A stretch of DNA of 64,000 nucleotides from Aurantibrevibacter litoralis (GCF_034651555.1 NZ_JAYEEQ010000004.1:1-64000), one strand, 5' to 3'. Counted from the stretch's first letter, positions 1-8,923 are shown. The notes: generated from the letters alone by a model not told the origin. Numbers and translations: made by a program.

Positions 1-65
1 ACTTGCATGTGTTAGGCCTGCCGCTAGCGTTCATCCTGAGCCAGGATCAAACTCTTCATCGTTAA
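1..65 (-). rRNA. rrs: 16S ribosomal RNA, 5' end only
   Basis: The reverse complement reads GATGAAGAGTTTGATCCTGG and continues with CTCAGGATGAACGCTAGCGG, the universally conserved start of bacterial 16S rRNA. The gene is transcribed leftward and leaves the window. The mature 5' end is estimated at 60-65 because only the conserved core can be placed. It is divergent from thrS. Confidence 0.97.
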
Positions 66-201
66 TTCTTAAATAATATCTAATTACTCAAAAACTACCA
101 AAATATCCCGCTCATCGTCTCGATTTAATTTCTGTCTTTACAATATGTCAAATGAACTTATCTATTCCTTCACCCCAAACATCTCTGCCTTAAAGCGGGT
201 G

Positions 202-209
202 CAAATATA
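202..209 (-). promoter_or_regulatory. Probable rrn promoter -7 box
   Basis: On the minus strand this is TATATTTG, a perfect match to the Bacteroidota -7 consensus TAnnTTTG, about 140 bases upstream of the 16S 5' end. No clear TTG is seen at the -33 position, only TTAAG in the vicinity. Confidence 0.55.
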
Positions 210-340
210 ATATCGTTTTTTTAATTCTTAAGCCTTTTTACAAGCTTTTTTTTATTAGCACAAATCACAAATCACAACAACTTGGAAAACACCTTTTTAG
301 AACGTTATGTTTCTTGAGGTGAATAAAAATATTTCTTCTA

Positions 341-559
341 ATAAAAAATTTCTTGAAACTGACTATCCCCGAGACAAGCCATAGGGGTATACTTCTACTG
401 CGCTCAGTACGGGTTTCGCTAGTTTCATTTTGGCCTTTGGGCCAAAAACCGAAATGTTGTATTATACCTCACCCGGAACTGCAAAAAGGCAGTTCCGATC
501 GCACGAAAGGAGCGATAAATAGGAAACCCCGACCCAAGGGTCGGGGAATCTTTAGATTG
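341..559. repeat. Structured interspersed repeat, copy 1
   Basis: About 219 bases closely similar to 27891-28085. Both copies begin ATAAAAAATTTCTTGAAACT and end in GGAATCTTTAGATTG. The copy can fold into a row of hairpins: TTTTGGCC/GGCCAAAA, CGGAACTGC/GCAGTTCCG, ATCGC/GCGAT and CCCCGACCC/GGGTCGGGG. It has about 24 extra bases near 390-415 that copy 2 lacks. Short open frames across it are not conserved as protein, so it looks like an RNA-structured or miniature mobile repeat rather than a gene. Confidence 0.75.
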
Positions 560-802
560 AAGCTTAAATGTATCGAAACGCTTCAACTGTGTCCATCGTG
601 CTAATAGTATTCGCCAAAACTAATTTACTCCGTTTCATTCTCAATTAAATTGAGGCATTCCGCACTCTTCACTTTCGGCAGGAACCCAACTAATAGCTAT
701 AACACTTTTCAAAATAACACCTTAACTCCTTCGCATTGTTGGCAAACCTTATCCGTATTCCATTAAATCGCACCTCATACTTAAAATGATACCTTATATA
801 TA

Positions 803-833
803 TTGCCGACCTCAATAGTACATCCTATATTTG
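803..833 (+). promoter_or_regulatory. thrS operon promoter
   Basis: TTG at 803-805, a 20-base spacer, then TATATTTG at 826-833, fitting the Bacteroidota consensus. Transcription would start near 840, about 15 bases before the thrS ATG at 855. This argues against the in-frame TTG at 831, which lies inside the -7 box. Confidence 0.75.
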
Positions 834-854
834 CACTCCTATTGCCAAAAAAAT

Positions 855-2795
855 ATGATCAATATTACCTTACCTGACGGAACGATCCGGAATTACGAAA
901 ATGGGACTACCCCAATGGACATTGCCAAGAGCATTAGTGAAGGCTTAGCTCGAAATGTGATTTCTGCTGCCTATAATGGCACTACCATTGAAACAACTAC
1001 TCCCTTAACGCAGGACGGTTCTCTTGTTCTATATACATGGAACGACGCTGAAGGAAAAAAAGCATTTTGGCATTCTAGCTCTCATGTGGTGGCGCAAGTG
1101 CTGGAAGAGAAATATCCCGGCGTAAAACTCACCATTGGCCCTGCTATAGAAAATGGATTTTATTATGATGTAGATTTAGGTGCACATTCTCTTTCTGAAA
1201 AGGATTTTCCGGAAATTGAAAAAAGAGCCTTAGAAATTGCGAGAGCAAAACACGATTTTAGAATACACCCCGTGTCTAAAGCAGCAGCTTTAAAACTTTA
1301 CCAATCGCAGGGCAATGAATATAAAATTGAACTAATAGAGAATCTCGAGGATGGCACTATAACCTTTTGCGACCACGATACCTTTACCGATTTATGTAGA
1401 GGCGGTCATCTTCCTAATACCGGTTTTATAAAGGCGATTAAAATTTTAAGTGTTGCCGGTGCTTACTGGCGAGGCGACGAAAAAAACAAACAGCTAACTC
1501 GGGTATATGGTATTTCGTTCCCAAAACAAAAAGAACTTACAGATTATTTGGCTCTTTTGGAAGAGGCAAAGAAAAGAGATCATCGCAAATTAGGTAAGGA
1601 ATTAGAACTTTTCACCTTTTCTCAAAAAGTAGGACAAGGGCTACCTCTATGGCTACCAAAGGGTGCGGCATTGCGTGAACGTTTGGAGCAATTCCTTAAA
1701 AAAGCGCAAAAAAAAGCAGGCTACGAAATGGTAGTTACGCCTCACATAGGGCAAAAAGAACTTTATGTTACTTCCGGACATTATGCTAAATATGGAGCAG
1801 ATAGCTTTCAGCCTATAAAAACGCCTAAAGAGGATGAAGAATTTTTGTTAAAACCAATGAATTGTCCGCATCACTGCGAAATATACAAAACCAAGCCCTT
1901 CAGTTATAAGGATTTACCCAAACGCTTCGCGGAATTTGGAACCGTATATCGCTACGAGCAAAGCGGGGAACTTCATGGGCTAACTCGCGTTAGAGGGTTT
2001 ACCCAAGATGATGCCCACATATTCTGTACCCAAGAACAACTAGACCAGGAATTTAAAAATGTGATCGATTTGTCACTGTATGTCTTGCGATCTTTGGGCT
2101 TTGATAATTTTACGGCTCAGGTTTCGGTACGCGACTTGGAAAAACCGGAAAAATATATTGGCTCTATTGACAATTGGGAAAAGGCAGAAAATGCTATTAT
2201 CAATGCTGCCCAAGAAAAAGGATTACGCTACAAAATCGTTTCCGGAGAAGCCGCCTTTTACGGCCCTAAATTGGATTTTATGGTAAAAGACGCACTAGGG
2301 AGGCATTGGCAGTTGGGTACTATTCAGGTAGATTACAATCTTCCGGAACGATTTGACCTAACCTATAAAGGGAGCGATAATGAGCTGCATAGACCGGTTA
2401 TGATTCACAGGGCTCCCTTTGGTAGCATGGAACGATTTATAGCCCTTTTGTTAGAGCATTCGGGCGGTAATTTTCCATTATGGCTTACCCCGGAACAAGC
2501 CATCATCCTGCCTGTGAGCGAGAAACATGAAAAATATGCCGAAAAAGTTTTAAATTCACTGGAAAATAACGAAATTCGCGCCCTCGTAGATCGTAGGAAT
2601 GAGACGGTTGGAAAAAAAATCCGAGAAGCAGAGATGAATAAAATTCCGTTTATGCTCATCGTCGGAGAGAACGAAGAATTAGAAAACACCATTTCTGTCC
2701 GAAAACATGGAGGTGAAGACATAGGATCTATTTCCATAACAGAATTTATAGACTTGGTTTCTAACGAAATAAAACGTACCTTAAAGTCGTTCTAA
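855..2795 (+). CDS. thrS: Threonine--tRNA ligase
   Basis: Cytoplasmic class II aminoacyl-tRNA synthetase charging tRNA-Thr, 646 aa, the usual length. An N-terminal TGS domain (about residues 1-62) is followed by the editing domain, the class II catalytic core and a C-terminal anticodon-binding domain (about 545-646). The zinc-site Cys is in MNCPHH (about residue 337), with His in DDAHIF and in MIHRAPFGS; the last also carries motif 3. Start chosen at ATG 855 because the upstream TTG (831) overlaps the promoter. First gene of a thrS-infC-rpmI-rplT operon, an order found in many bacteria. Confidence 0.97.
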   Translation: MINITLPDGTIRNYENGTTPMDIAKSISEGLARNVISAAYNGTTIETTTPLTQDGSLVLYTWNDAEGKKAFWHSSSHVVAQVLEEKYPGVKLTIGPAIENGFYYDVDLGAHSLSEKDFPEIEKRALEIARAKHDFRIHPVSKAAALKLYQSQGNEYKIELIENLEDGTITFCDHDTFTDLCRGGHLPNTGFIKAIKILSVAGAYWRGDEKNKQLTRVYGISFPKQKELTDYLALLEEAKKRDHRKLGKELELFTFSQKVGQGLPLWLPKGAALRERLEQFLKKAQKKAGYEMVVTPHIGQKELYVTSGHYAKYGADSFQPIKTPKEDEEFLLKPMNCPHHCEIYKTKPFSYKDLPKRFAEFGTVYRYEQSGELHGLTRVRGFTQDDAHIFCTQEQLDQEFKNVIDLSLYVLRSLGFDNFTAQVSVRDLEKPEKYIGSIDNWEKAENAIINAAQEKGLRYKIVSGEAAFYGPKLDFMVKDALGRHWQLGTIQVDYNLPERFDLTYKGSDNELHRPVMIHRAPFGSMERFIALLLEHSGGNFPLWLTPEQAIILPVSEKHEKYAEKVLNSLENNEIRALVDRRNETVGKKIREAEMNKIPFMLIVGENEELENTISVRKHGGEDIGSISITEFIDLVSNEIKRTLKSF

Positions 2796-2823
2796 AAATA
2801 ATGTTTAACTAAAAGATAAGGCC

Positions 2824-3378
2824 ATAGCAATACGAAAAAGATTTAAACCTCAACCGAGGAGGGAAAATAAAAATCCCCACAACATCAATGAAAAAATAAC
2901 GGCACCACAGGTAAGGCTCGTTGGTGACAACGTGGAAGTGGGCGTGTACTCCTTCAGAGATGCCATTACAAAAGCAGAGGAATTGGAGCTGGATTTGGTT
3001 GAAATTTCACCCAAAGCAGACCCACCGGTATGTAAAATAACGGATTACAAAAAATTCCTTTACGAGCAGAAAAAAAGGGAGAAAGTGATAAAGGCCAAGG
3101 CTACAAAGGTTATTGTAAAAGAAATACGCTTTGGTCCGCAAACCGATGACCACGATTACGAATTTAAAAAGAAGCACGCCGAAAAGTTTCTTAAGGAAGG
3201 TGCCAAGCTAAAGGCGTACGTCTTCTTTAAGGGACGATCTATCGTTTATAAAGACCAAGGAGAAATACTCTTGCTAAAATTGGCTTCTGAACTCGAAGAT
3301 TTTGGTAAGGTAGAGCAGATGCCGCGATTGGAAGGAAAACGAATGACGATGTTCTTGGCTCCCAAAGCGAAAAAATAA
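2824..3378 (+). CDS. infC: Translation initiation factor IF-3, start codon ATA
   Basis: IF-3 binds the 30S subunit and enforces start-codon and initiator-tRNA fidelity. The conserved body (LVGDNVEVG, VEISPKADPPVCKI, IRFGPQTDDHDYEFK) is complete only if translation begins upstream of the first ordinary start, GTG 2932. Between the in-frame stop at 2806-2808 and 2932 there is no ATG, GTG or TTG in frame. The frame reads ATA-GCA-ATA-CGA, matching the usual flavobacterial N-terminus M-A-I-R. I therefore place the start at ATA 2824, giving 184 aa, typical for the family. A non-canonical start on infC is the known basis of IF-3 autoregulation in Escherichia coli (AUU). ATA 2830 is an alternative. 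The gene lies 28 bases after thrS. Confidence 0.92.
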   Translation: MAIRKRFKPQPRRENKNPHNINEKITAPQVRLVGDNVEVGVYSFRDAITKAEELELDLVEISPKADPPVCKITDYKKFLYEQKKREKVIKAKATKVIVKEIRFGPQTDDHDYEFKKKHAEKFLKEGAKLKAYVFFKGRSIVYKDQGEILLLKLASELEDFGKVEQMPRLEGKRMTMFLAPKAKK

Positions 3379-3471
3379 TACAAAGTTTCCCCGTTGTAAA
3401 AGCATATGGTTACTTCTTAGAACGAAGTACCTTAAAAATAGTAAGTGAGATAAACCCTAAAGCAGGAAAAG

Positions 3472-3669
3472 ATGCCTAAAATGAAAACAAAATCCAGTGC
3501 TAAAAAGCGATTTAAGCTTACGGGTACCGGTAAAATTAAAAGAAAACACGCGTACAAAAGCCACATTCTTACAAAGAAATCGAACAAGCGTAAGTTAAAG
3601 TTAACACATTCTACGCTGGTACATGTGGCCGATGAAAATAGTGTGAAAGAACAGTTATGTTTAAAATAA
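3472..3669 (+). CDS. rpmI: 50S ribosomal protein L35
   Basis: Small basic protein (65 aa) of the large ribosomal subunit. It has the L35 signature: MPKMKTKSSAKKRFK at the N-terminus, then a GTGKIKRKHAYKSH segment. It lies between infC and rplT, the usual order, about 90 bases after infC. Confidence 0.97.
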   Translation: MPKMKTKSSAKKRFKLTGTGKIKRKHAYKSHILTKKSNKRKLKLTHSTLVHVADENSVKEQLCLK

Positions 3670-3818
3670 TTGTTCACAAAGGTAATTCATAATAACCCTG
3701 GAGTAAGGCAAAAAAAAGAGTTGAGAGTTAAAAGTTGAGAGTTTAGAGTTTAATAAAAACGCATCTCTACTCACTTTTAACAGCGTTGACCGCCTACTAC
3801 AAAAAAAATTAAAAACTT

Positions 3819-4163
3819 ATGCCTAGATCAGTAAATTCAGTTGCTTCAAGAGCACGAAGAAAAAAAGTAATGAAACAAGCCAAAGGATACTTTGGCCGAC
3901 GTAAAAATGTTTGGACGGTAGCTAAGAATGCGGTTGAAAAAGCCATGTTATATGCCTACAGAGACCGAAGAAATAAGAAAAGGAATTTTCGTTCCTTATG
4001 GATAACCCGTATCAATGCGGGTGCCAGATTACATGGCTTGTCTTATTCGCAGTTTATGGGAAAAATAAAAGCCAACAATATTGAGTTGAACCGAAAGGTT
4101 TTGGCCGACTTGGCCATGAACCACCCGGTGGCGTTCAAAGCTATTGTTGACAAAATAAAATAG
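3819..4163 (+). CDS. rplT: 50S ribosomal protein L20
   Basis: Early-assembly 23S rRNA-binding protein, 114 aa, the normal length. Recognizable segments are MPRSVNSVASRARRKK, the basic helix around GYFGRRKNVW, and LWITRINAGARLHGLSYS. It ends the translation operon just before a strong terminator. The 149-base gap from rpmI contains short imperfect direct repeats (GTTGAGAGTT-like, 3720-3750). L20 represses its operon in other bacteria, but I see no clear binding structure here. Confidence 0.97.
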   Translation: MPRSVNSVASRARRKKVMKQAKGYFGRRKNVWTVAKNAVEKAMLYAYRDRRNKKRNFRSLWITRINAGARLHGLSYSQFMGKIKANNIELNRKVLADLAMNHPVAFKAIVDKIK

Positions 4164-4188
4164 ATTTACAAACCTATCTCACTTTATA

Positions 4189-4217
4189 AAAACCGATTCT
4201 TAAGAATCGGTTTTTTT
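4189..4217. terminator. Bidirectional terminator after rplT
   Basis: Inverted repeat AACCGATTCT/AGAATCGGTT with A-run on the left and T-run on the right, so it can end rplT on the plus strand and the EF-hand gene on the minus strand. The stop codon of the minus-strand gene lies inside the hairpin. Confidence 0.85.
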
Positions 4218-4478
4218 TATTTTCGCTATGGCCGCCTTAAATTCTTCCCAATCAATTAGTTCGTCCCTGTTTTTGTCATATCCTGCGATGAGTTTTGAGG
4301 AAACAATCCCTCTTAGAAAACCACTTACTTCAGCCTCTTTAAGCAGTTTTATGATTTCCGCCTTGGATAGCTTTTGGTCGTTATCGGCATCAAAAAAATT
4401 AAAGGCTTCTTGTGGTGTTTCAAAATGATTGGTGATCAAAATCTGTAATTTGTTTAAAATAGACTCTTCTGCTGTCAT
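4200..4478 (-). CDS. EF-hand domain protein
   Basis: A 92-aa protein with two canonical 12-residue EF-hand loops: DADNDQKLSKAE (residues 30-41) and DKNRDELIDWEE (residues 68-79). Both have acidic residues at positions 1, 3 or 5 and Glu at 12, so calcium binding is likely. No signal peptide or membrane segment is visible, so it should be cytoplasmic. It is a single gene convergent with rplT. The function beyond calcium binding is unknown. Confidence 0.85.
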   Translation of the reverse strand: MTAEESILNKLQILITNHFETPQEAFNFFDADNDQKLSKAEIIKLLKEAEVSGFLRGIVSSKLIAGYDKNRDELIDWEEFKAAIAKIKKTDS

Positions 4479-4609
4479 AAGTATGGTATTTTAAAGCGAA
4501 TGTATCACAATTTCTATAAAATCATCAAGCCGATATACGTGCTTATATATGTGCACTTTGTTCCTCTCTACGATGTACTCGGCCTGTCCAAAGCGTGTTT
4601 CCTTCTCGT

Positions 4610-5032
4610 CTAAATCCCAAAGACCGAAACCACCAAATTTCGCCCGGAAGCCCTATTTCTGTGTTCACACAAATATATGCCTTGCCAAATTCCCAAATTA
4701 AGTGCGCCATTAGTGATCGGTATCTGTACCGATACGCCCATTAAGGAGGACTTGATGTGCGCCGGCATGTCATCGGATCCCTCATAATTGTGAATATAAT
4801 ACGGTTCGTTTTCAGGCACCATAACGTTCATGTGGCTTTCAAAATCTTGGCGCACGGTAGGATCTGCGTTCTCATTTATGGTGATGCTCGCCGAAGTATG
4901 TTTTATAAAAACCTGAAGCGTCCCCATTGTAAACGTTTTCAATTCCGGTAAAGCCCGCACTATCTTGTCGGTAATAACATGGAATCCTCGGGGGTATGCC
5001 GGTAACGTAATTTCATTTTGGTAGTATCGCAT
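4610..5032 (-). CDS. YjbQ family protein (UPF0047)
   Basis: 140 aa, the family length. Conserved segments seen are FIKHTSASITINENADPTV, the MPAHIKSSLMG His motif and LGIWQGIYLCEHRNR near the C-terminus. Members have been reported to have weak thiamine-phosphate synthase activity, but the physiological role is unsettled. The start is taken at ATG 5032 (MRYYQNEITLP) because the extra upstream residues of the longer frame (to 5053) do not fit the family. It is divergent from the HAD gene. Confidence 0.88.
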   Translation of the reverse strand: MRYYQNEITLPAYPRGFHVITDKIVRALPELKTFTMGTLQVFIKHTSASITINENADPTVRQDFESHMNVMVPENEPYYIHNYEGSDDMPAHIKSSLMGVSVQIPITNGALNLGIWQGIYLCEHRNRASGRNLVVSVFGI

Positions 5033-5115
5033 CGTACACGAAAAATAGTGCAATAATTTGGCCTAAAATAAGCTAAACTTCCTATAACTACAAGCTAATT
5101 TCGATCTGTATCGTA

Positions 5116-5123
5116 TACCTTTG
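5116..5123 (+). promoter_or_regulatory. -7 box for the HAD phosphatase gene
   Basis: TACCTTTG matches TAnnTTTG, 20 bases before the ATG at 5143. No clear TTG is present at -33. Confidence 0.5.
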
Positions 5124-5142
5124 CCCCCTTAATTGCTATAGT

Positions 5143-5949
5143 ATGGATTTTTCAAAAATAAAGATGGTCGTTAGCGATATGGACGGCACCTTACTGAACT
5201 CGAAACACGAGGTGAGTTCACAGTTTTTTCGACTGTTCTACGAGCTTCAAAAACGCAACATTTTATTTGTAGCTGCCAGTGGCAGACAATATAACAGTAT
5301 CGTAGATAAGTTACATCCCATAAAAGATGACATCATCATCATTGCAGAAAACGGGGGCTTTGCCAAGCACCGCAATGAAGAGCTTTTAGCTACCCCATTA
5401 CCGACCAAACATACCACTACGGTTTTAGATATCTTAGAACAAATAGAAGGTGCATACCCGGTACTTTGCAGTAAATACAATGCTTTTGTTACTAATAAAT
5501 CGCCCGAATTTGTGGCCAAATTACGAGAGTATTACAGTGCGTTTGAAATTGTAAATGCGTTGTCTGATTTTGATGGTGAAATTATGAAAATTGCGACCTA
5601 CCACTTTGATAGCTCCGAAAAATTCCTATATCCTGCCGTGCAACAATTTGAAACGGAATTAAAAGTGAAGATTTCCGGGGAAAATTGGATGGATATCTCA
5701 GATATTAATGCTCATAAAGGCTTTGCGCTGCAAAAAATACAAAAACTACATGGGATACTCCCGGAAGAAACCATGGTCTTTGGCGATTATAATAATGACT
5801 TGGAAATGTTAGCCCAAGGGCATTTTAGCTTTGCCATGGAAAACGCGCATCCAAACGTACTGCAAGTTGCAAATTACCGTACCAGCAGCAATGATGCCTT
5901 TGGGGTGGAGCGCGTTTTGGAAAATTTAATTGCCCGTACCACAAACTAG
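5143..5949 (+). CDS. Cof-type HAD-superfamily hydrolase
   Basis: 268 aa, cytoplasmic, Cof/YidA type IIB HAD phosphatase. Motif I is DMDGTL (nucleophile Asp12, acid/base Asp14), a type II cap domain follows, and motif IV is GDYNNDLEM near residue 213. These enzymes dephosphorylate sugar phosphates and related small metabolites; the substrate cannot be read from sequence. The 3' end overlaps the convergent downstream gene by 4 bases. Confidence 0.92.
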   Translation: MDFSKIKMVVSDMDGTLLNSKHEVSSQFFRLFYELQKRNILFVAASGRQYNSIVDKLHPIKDDIIIIAENGGFAKHRNEELLATPLPTKHTTTVLDILEQIEGAYPVLCSKYNAFVTNKSPEFVAKLREYYSAFEIVNALSDFDGEIMKIATYHFDSSEKFLYPAVQQFETELKVKISGENWMDISDINAHKGFALQKIQKLHGILPEETMVFGDYNNDLEMLAQGHFSFAMENAHPNVLQVANYRTSSNDAFGVERVLENLIARTTN

Positions 5950-7289
5950 GTTTTCTGCTTTTGTTTCTGTGCCGCAGGAAAAAGGACATTATTCAGGATT
6001 AGTCGATATCCCGGCGAATTGGGGTGTAATTCCAGTTCGGTTTTTGGGTCGCCCACCCGATGCTGGTAGTCTTCCGGATCGTGTCCGCCATAGAACGTAA
6101 AAAATCCCTTGCCTTTAATACCGTGAATGTAACGTGCCTCGCTATTGATTTTATTTTCGCCCAAAATTAATACCGTAGGCTTTACTTGATTGCGATCAAA
6201 GGCCGTTGTTTGCCCCATAAACCCTTTCACCAGCGCGGTATGGTTTTGGCAAAGCATGGTAGGGATGGGATCCCATTTGGCAGAAAAATCCATCAACGAA
6301 AAATAATCCATTTCCTTAGGAATGACATTCGCACGGCGCTCGGTCATGTCTATCGATGAGAATTCGTAGCGCATAGGGTTGCGCTCCAGCACAAAATCGG
6401 TAAAGGCAAAGGTATTGGCATAGTTCATTTTTGAAGCATAATCCGGATCGGAAGGATCCCCATCGAACATGGGTTCACAAATATCTACACCTTCTGCGGC
6501 TAGGGCAATGTCAAAACTATCGGTGGCAGAACACATGGCAAACATAAAACCGCCTCCAACCACATAATTCCTAATTTTTAATGCCACATCGCGTTTCGAT
6601 TCTGACACCTTTTGATACCCCAGGCGGTTGGCCATAGCCTCTGCCTTTGCTTTAGTTTCTATATACCAAGGGGCGGCCCGGTAAGCGCCGTAAAATTTGC
6701 CATACTGTCCTGTAAAATCCTCGTGATGCAAGTGCAACCAATCATACAAAACCAACTGATCGGAAAGTACTTCTTCATCATAAATAGTTTCATACGGGAT
6801 TTCTGCATAAGTAAGTACCATTGTTACGGCATCATCCCACGGAAGATTGTCCTTGGGAGAATAGACGGCAATTTTTGGCGCCTTTTCTAAAATTATAGCC
6901 TCCTGATTTTGCGAAGGGCTACTAATACCTTCTAACAATGTTCCCGTCTGCGCATCGGTTAAGATCTCGAATGTGACACCTCTAATTTGGCATTCTCTTC
7001 GAATTTGTTCCCCATCGGGTAATAGAAAAGAACCTCCTCGATAATTGAGCAACCATTGTACTTTTTGTTGTTTGGAAAGTACCCAATACGTGATACCGTA
7101 GGCTTTTAAATGATTTTTTTGGCTTTCGGCATCCATGGGTATTAATAAGGACGACGCCATGACCGATGTGGACAAAAACAATCCCAATACACCAAATACC
7201 ACTACTATAGTACGTCTTACGTAGGGTGTACCTTTAGTGCATTCCGAATTTAAATGGCTATTTCTAAAGGGTTTAAAAAGGTACGTCAT
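5946..7289 (-). CDS. Conserved exported protein, commonly labelled asparagine synthetase B in flavobacteria
   Basis: About 447 aa. An N-terminal hydrophobic stretch (TIVVVFGVLGLFLSTSVMA) looks like a signal peptide with a long n-region, so export is likely. The body (LLNYRGGSFLLPDG, GGGFMFAMCSATDSFDIAL, FFTFYGGHDPEDYQHRVGDP) closely matches a conserved flavobacterial family that databases often label asparagine synthetase B. I see neither an N-terminal Cys glutaminase nor an ATP-pyrophosphatase P-loop, so the enzymatic label is doubtful; a class I amidotransferase-like fold is possible. The start is uncertain: ATG 7289 is used, 7307 is possible. Either overlaps the 3' end of dnaB, suggesting coupled expression. 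Confidence 0.75.
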   Translation of the reverse strand: MTYLFKPFRNSHLNSECTKGTPYVRRTIVVVFGVLGLFLSTSVMASSLLIPMDAESQKNHLKAYGITYWVLSKQQKVQWLLNYRGGSFLLPDGEQIRRECQIRGVTFEILTDAQTGTLLEGISSPSQNQEAIILEKAPKIAVYSPKDNLPWDDAVTMVLTYAEIPYETIYDEEVLSDQLVLYDWLHLHHEDFTGQYGKFYGAYRAAPWYIETKAKAEAMANRLGYQKVSESKRDVALKIRNYVVGGGFMFAMCSATDSFDIALAAEGVDICEPMFDGDPSDPDYASKMNYANTFAFTDFVLERNPMRYEFSSIDMTERRANVIPKEMDYFSLMDFSAKWDPIPTMLCQNHTALVKGFMGQTTAFDRNQVKPTVLILGENKINSEARYIHGIKGKGFFTFYGGHDPEDYQHRVGDPKTELELHPNSPGYRLILNNVLFPAAQKQKQKT

Positions 7290-8814
7290 TATCATCCACC
7301 TCATCATTCATACTACTGCCAAAAGCCTGATTGGCATCTGGTAGATTTTTTGTTTTGAAGGGATTGTCTTCATTGGCATTCATCTTAGATTGAAACTCAA
7401 AAGGAGAATCAAAGTCTTCTAAATTATCAAATTTACCTAGATTACCAATAAACTTTAACCTAATATTATCCAAACCACCATTCCTGTGTTTGGCCACAAT
7501 AAACTCGGCCTGCCCAGTAGTGGGCGATCGTTCTTCATCATCCCATTCATCAATCTTATAATACTCCGGCCGGTAAATAAAAGATACGATATCCGCATCT
7601 TGTTCTATAGCACCGGACTCCCTAAGATCGGACAAAATAGGTCGTTTGCTACCTCCTCGGGTTTCAACGGCTCGGGACAACTGAGAGAGTGCAATAATAG
7701 GCACATTAAGTTCCTTTGCCAAGGCTTTAAGGTTTCTGGAGATGGTAGAAATTTCCTGTTCCCGGTTTCCTCCTTTCTGACTGCCACCGGCGGTCATTAA
7801 CTGCAAATAATCGATGATGATAAGCTTAATGCCGTGTTGCGAAGCCAATCTTCGCGCCTTGGCCCGTAAATCAAAAATAGACAGGGAAGGGGTATCGTCT
7901 ATGAGTAAAGGGGCGCTTTCTAACGACTTTACTTTTACGCTGAGTTGTTGCCACTCGTGTTTCTCCAATTTTCCGGTTCTCAACTTCTCGGAAGAAAGTC
8001 CGGTTTCGGAAGAAATGAGTCGGGTTATAAGTTGCACGGAAGACATTTCTAAGGAAAAAAAGGCCACCGGAATATCCGAATTAACCGCCATGTTTCTGGC
8101 CATGGACAAGGTAAGTGCCGTTTTACCCATACCCGGACGGGCTGCCACAATGATAAGATCGCTAGGTTGCCAGCCCGAGGTTAGTTTATCTAGTTTGGTA
8201 AATCCGGAGGGCACGCCACTAAGCCCTTCTTTTTGAGCAATCTCCTCGATCCGTTTTTTGGCCTGAATCACTAAATTTTGTGCTGTCTCGGCAGAACGTT
8301 TTAAATTGCCTTGTGTAACCTCGTAGAGCTTGGATTCTGCACTGTCTAAAAGATCGAAAACATCTGTGGCATCTTCATAGGCATCTTCAATAATTTCATT
8401 CGAAATTTTGATAAGACTACGCTGAATAAATTTCTGTAGGATGATACGCGCATGAAACTCAATATGCGCAGAAGATGCTACTTTTTGAGTGAGTTTGATA
8501 AGGTAAAAATCGCCCCCACTAGACTCTAATCGTCCATCTTTCTTTAATTGCGAGGAAACGGTTAATAAATCGATAGGTTGCGAATTTTCAAAAAGTTTTA
8601 TAATCGCCTCATAGATATAGCGGTGCGCATCCTTGTAAAAAGCTGTCGGATGTAAAATATCGATGACTTCATCGATTCCCTTTTTATCAATCATCATAGC
8701 GCCCAATACAACCTCTTCTAAATCAAGTGCTTGAGGTGGTATTTTTCCCCTTTCTAAGTTGATAATAGTGCTTCTATCTATTTTATGACCAATAACAGGA
8801 CTTGTTTTTTCCAT
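7273..8814 (-). CDS. dnaB: Replicative DNA helicase DnaB
   Basis: Hexameric replication-fork helicase, 513 aa. The N-terminal collar domain (around residues 20-130, DLEEVVLGAMMIDKKG) is followed by a RecA-like domain with Walker A ARPGMGKTALT (about residue 220), IIIDYLQLM as Walker B, and SQLSRAVETRGGSKRPILSDLRESGAIEQDADIV split over conserved motifs. The acidic, disordered C-tail is common in Bacteroidota. The start at ATG 8814 (MEKTSPVIG) is preferred to TTG 8832. Upstream DNA contains DnaA-box-like repeats. Confidence 0.97.
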   Translation of the reverse strand: MEKTSPVIGHKIDRSTIINLERGKIPPQALDLEEVVLGAMMIDKKGIDEVIDILHPTAFYKDAHRYIYEAIIKLFENSQPIDLLTVSSQLKKDGRLESSGGDFYLIKLTQKVASSAHIEFHARIILQKFIQRSLIKISNEIIEDAYEDATDVFDLLDSAESKLYEVTQGNLKRSAETAQNLVIQAKKRIEEIAQKEGLSGVPSGFTKLDKLTSGWQPSDLIIVAARPGMGKTALTLSMARNMAVNSDIPVAFFSLEMSSVQLITRLISSETGLSSEKLRTGKLEKHEWQQLSVKVKSLESAPLLIDDTPSLSIFDLRAKARRLASQHGIKLIIIDYLQLMTAGGSQKGGNREQEISTISRNLKALAKELNVPIIALSQLSRAVETRGGSKRPILSDLRESGAIEQDADIVSFIYRPEYYKIDEWDDEERSPTTGQAEFIVAKHRNGGLDNIRLKFIGNLGKFDNLEDFDSPFEFQSKMNANEDNPFKTKNLPDANQAFGSSMNDEVDDNDVPF

Positions 8815-8868
8815 GGCTGCTAAAGTATACAATTAACCTTAAGGTAACTTAAAAAAGGGACATTACCA

Positions 8869-8923
8869 TATCAACATTTCGCAAACAATTACAATGTTGA
8901 TAAGTCTTAAAAACTGTTGATAA
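8869..8923 (-). promoter_or_regulatory. DnaA-box-like repeats upstream of dnaB
   Basis: The 9-mer TTATCAACA occurs twice on the minus strand (8895-8903 and 8915-8923), 20 bases apart. TATCAACATT at 8869-8878 forms an inverted repeat with AATGTTGATA at 8893-8902. TTATCAACA differs from the DnaA box TTATCCACA at one position. This lies 55-110 bases upstream of the dnaB start. Binding is inference. Confidence 0.4.

Noticed and set aside
353..604. 83-codon open frame in the first structured repeat, with a partner at 27903-28097
   Set aside because: The two translations differ with indels and do not keep a frame, whereas hairpins are kept, so it is not a gene.
3720..3750. Short GTTGAGAGTT/AGAGTTT direct repeats before rplT as an L20 control site
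   Set aside because: Imperfect low-complexity repeats with no pairing resembling known L20 operators.
5946..7289. Functional asparagine synthetase
   Set aside because: A likely signal peptide and absence of the Cys-glutaminase and ATP-pyrophosphatase motifs argue against that enzyme; kept only as the customary label.
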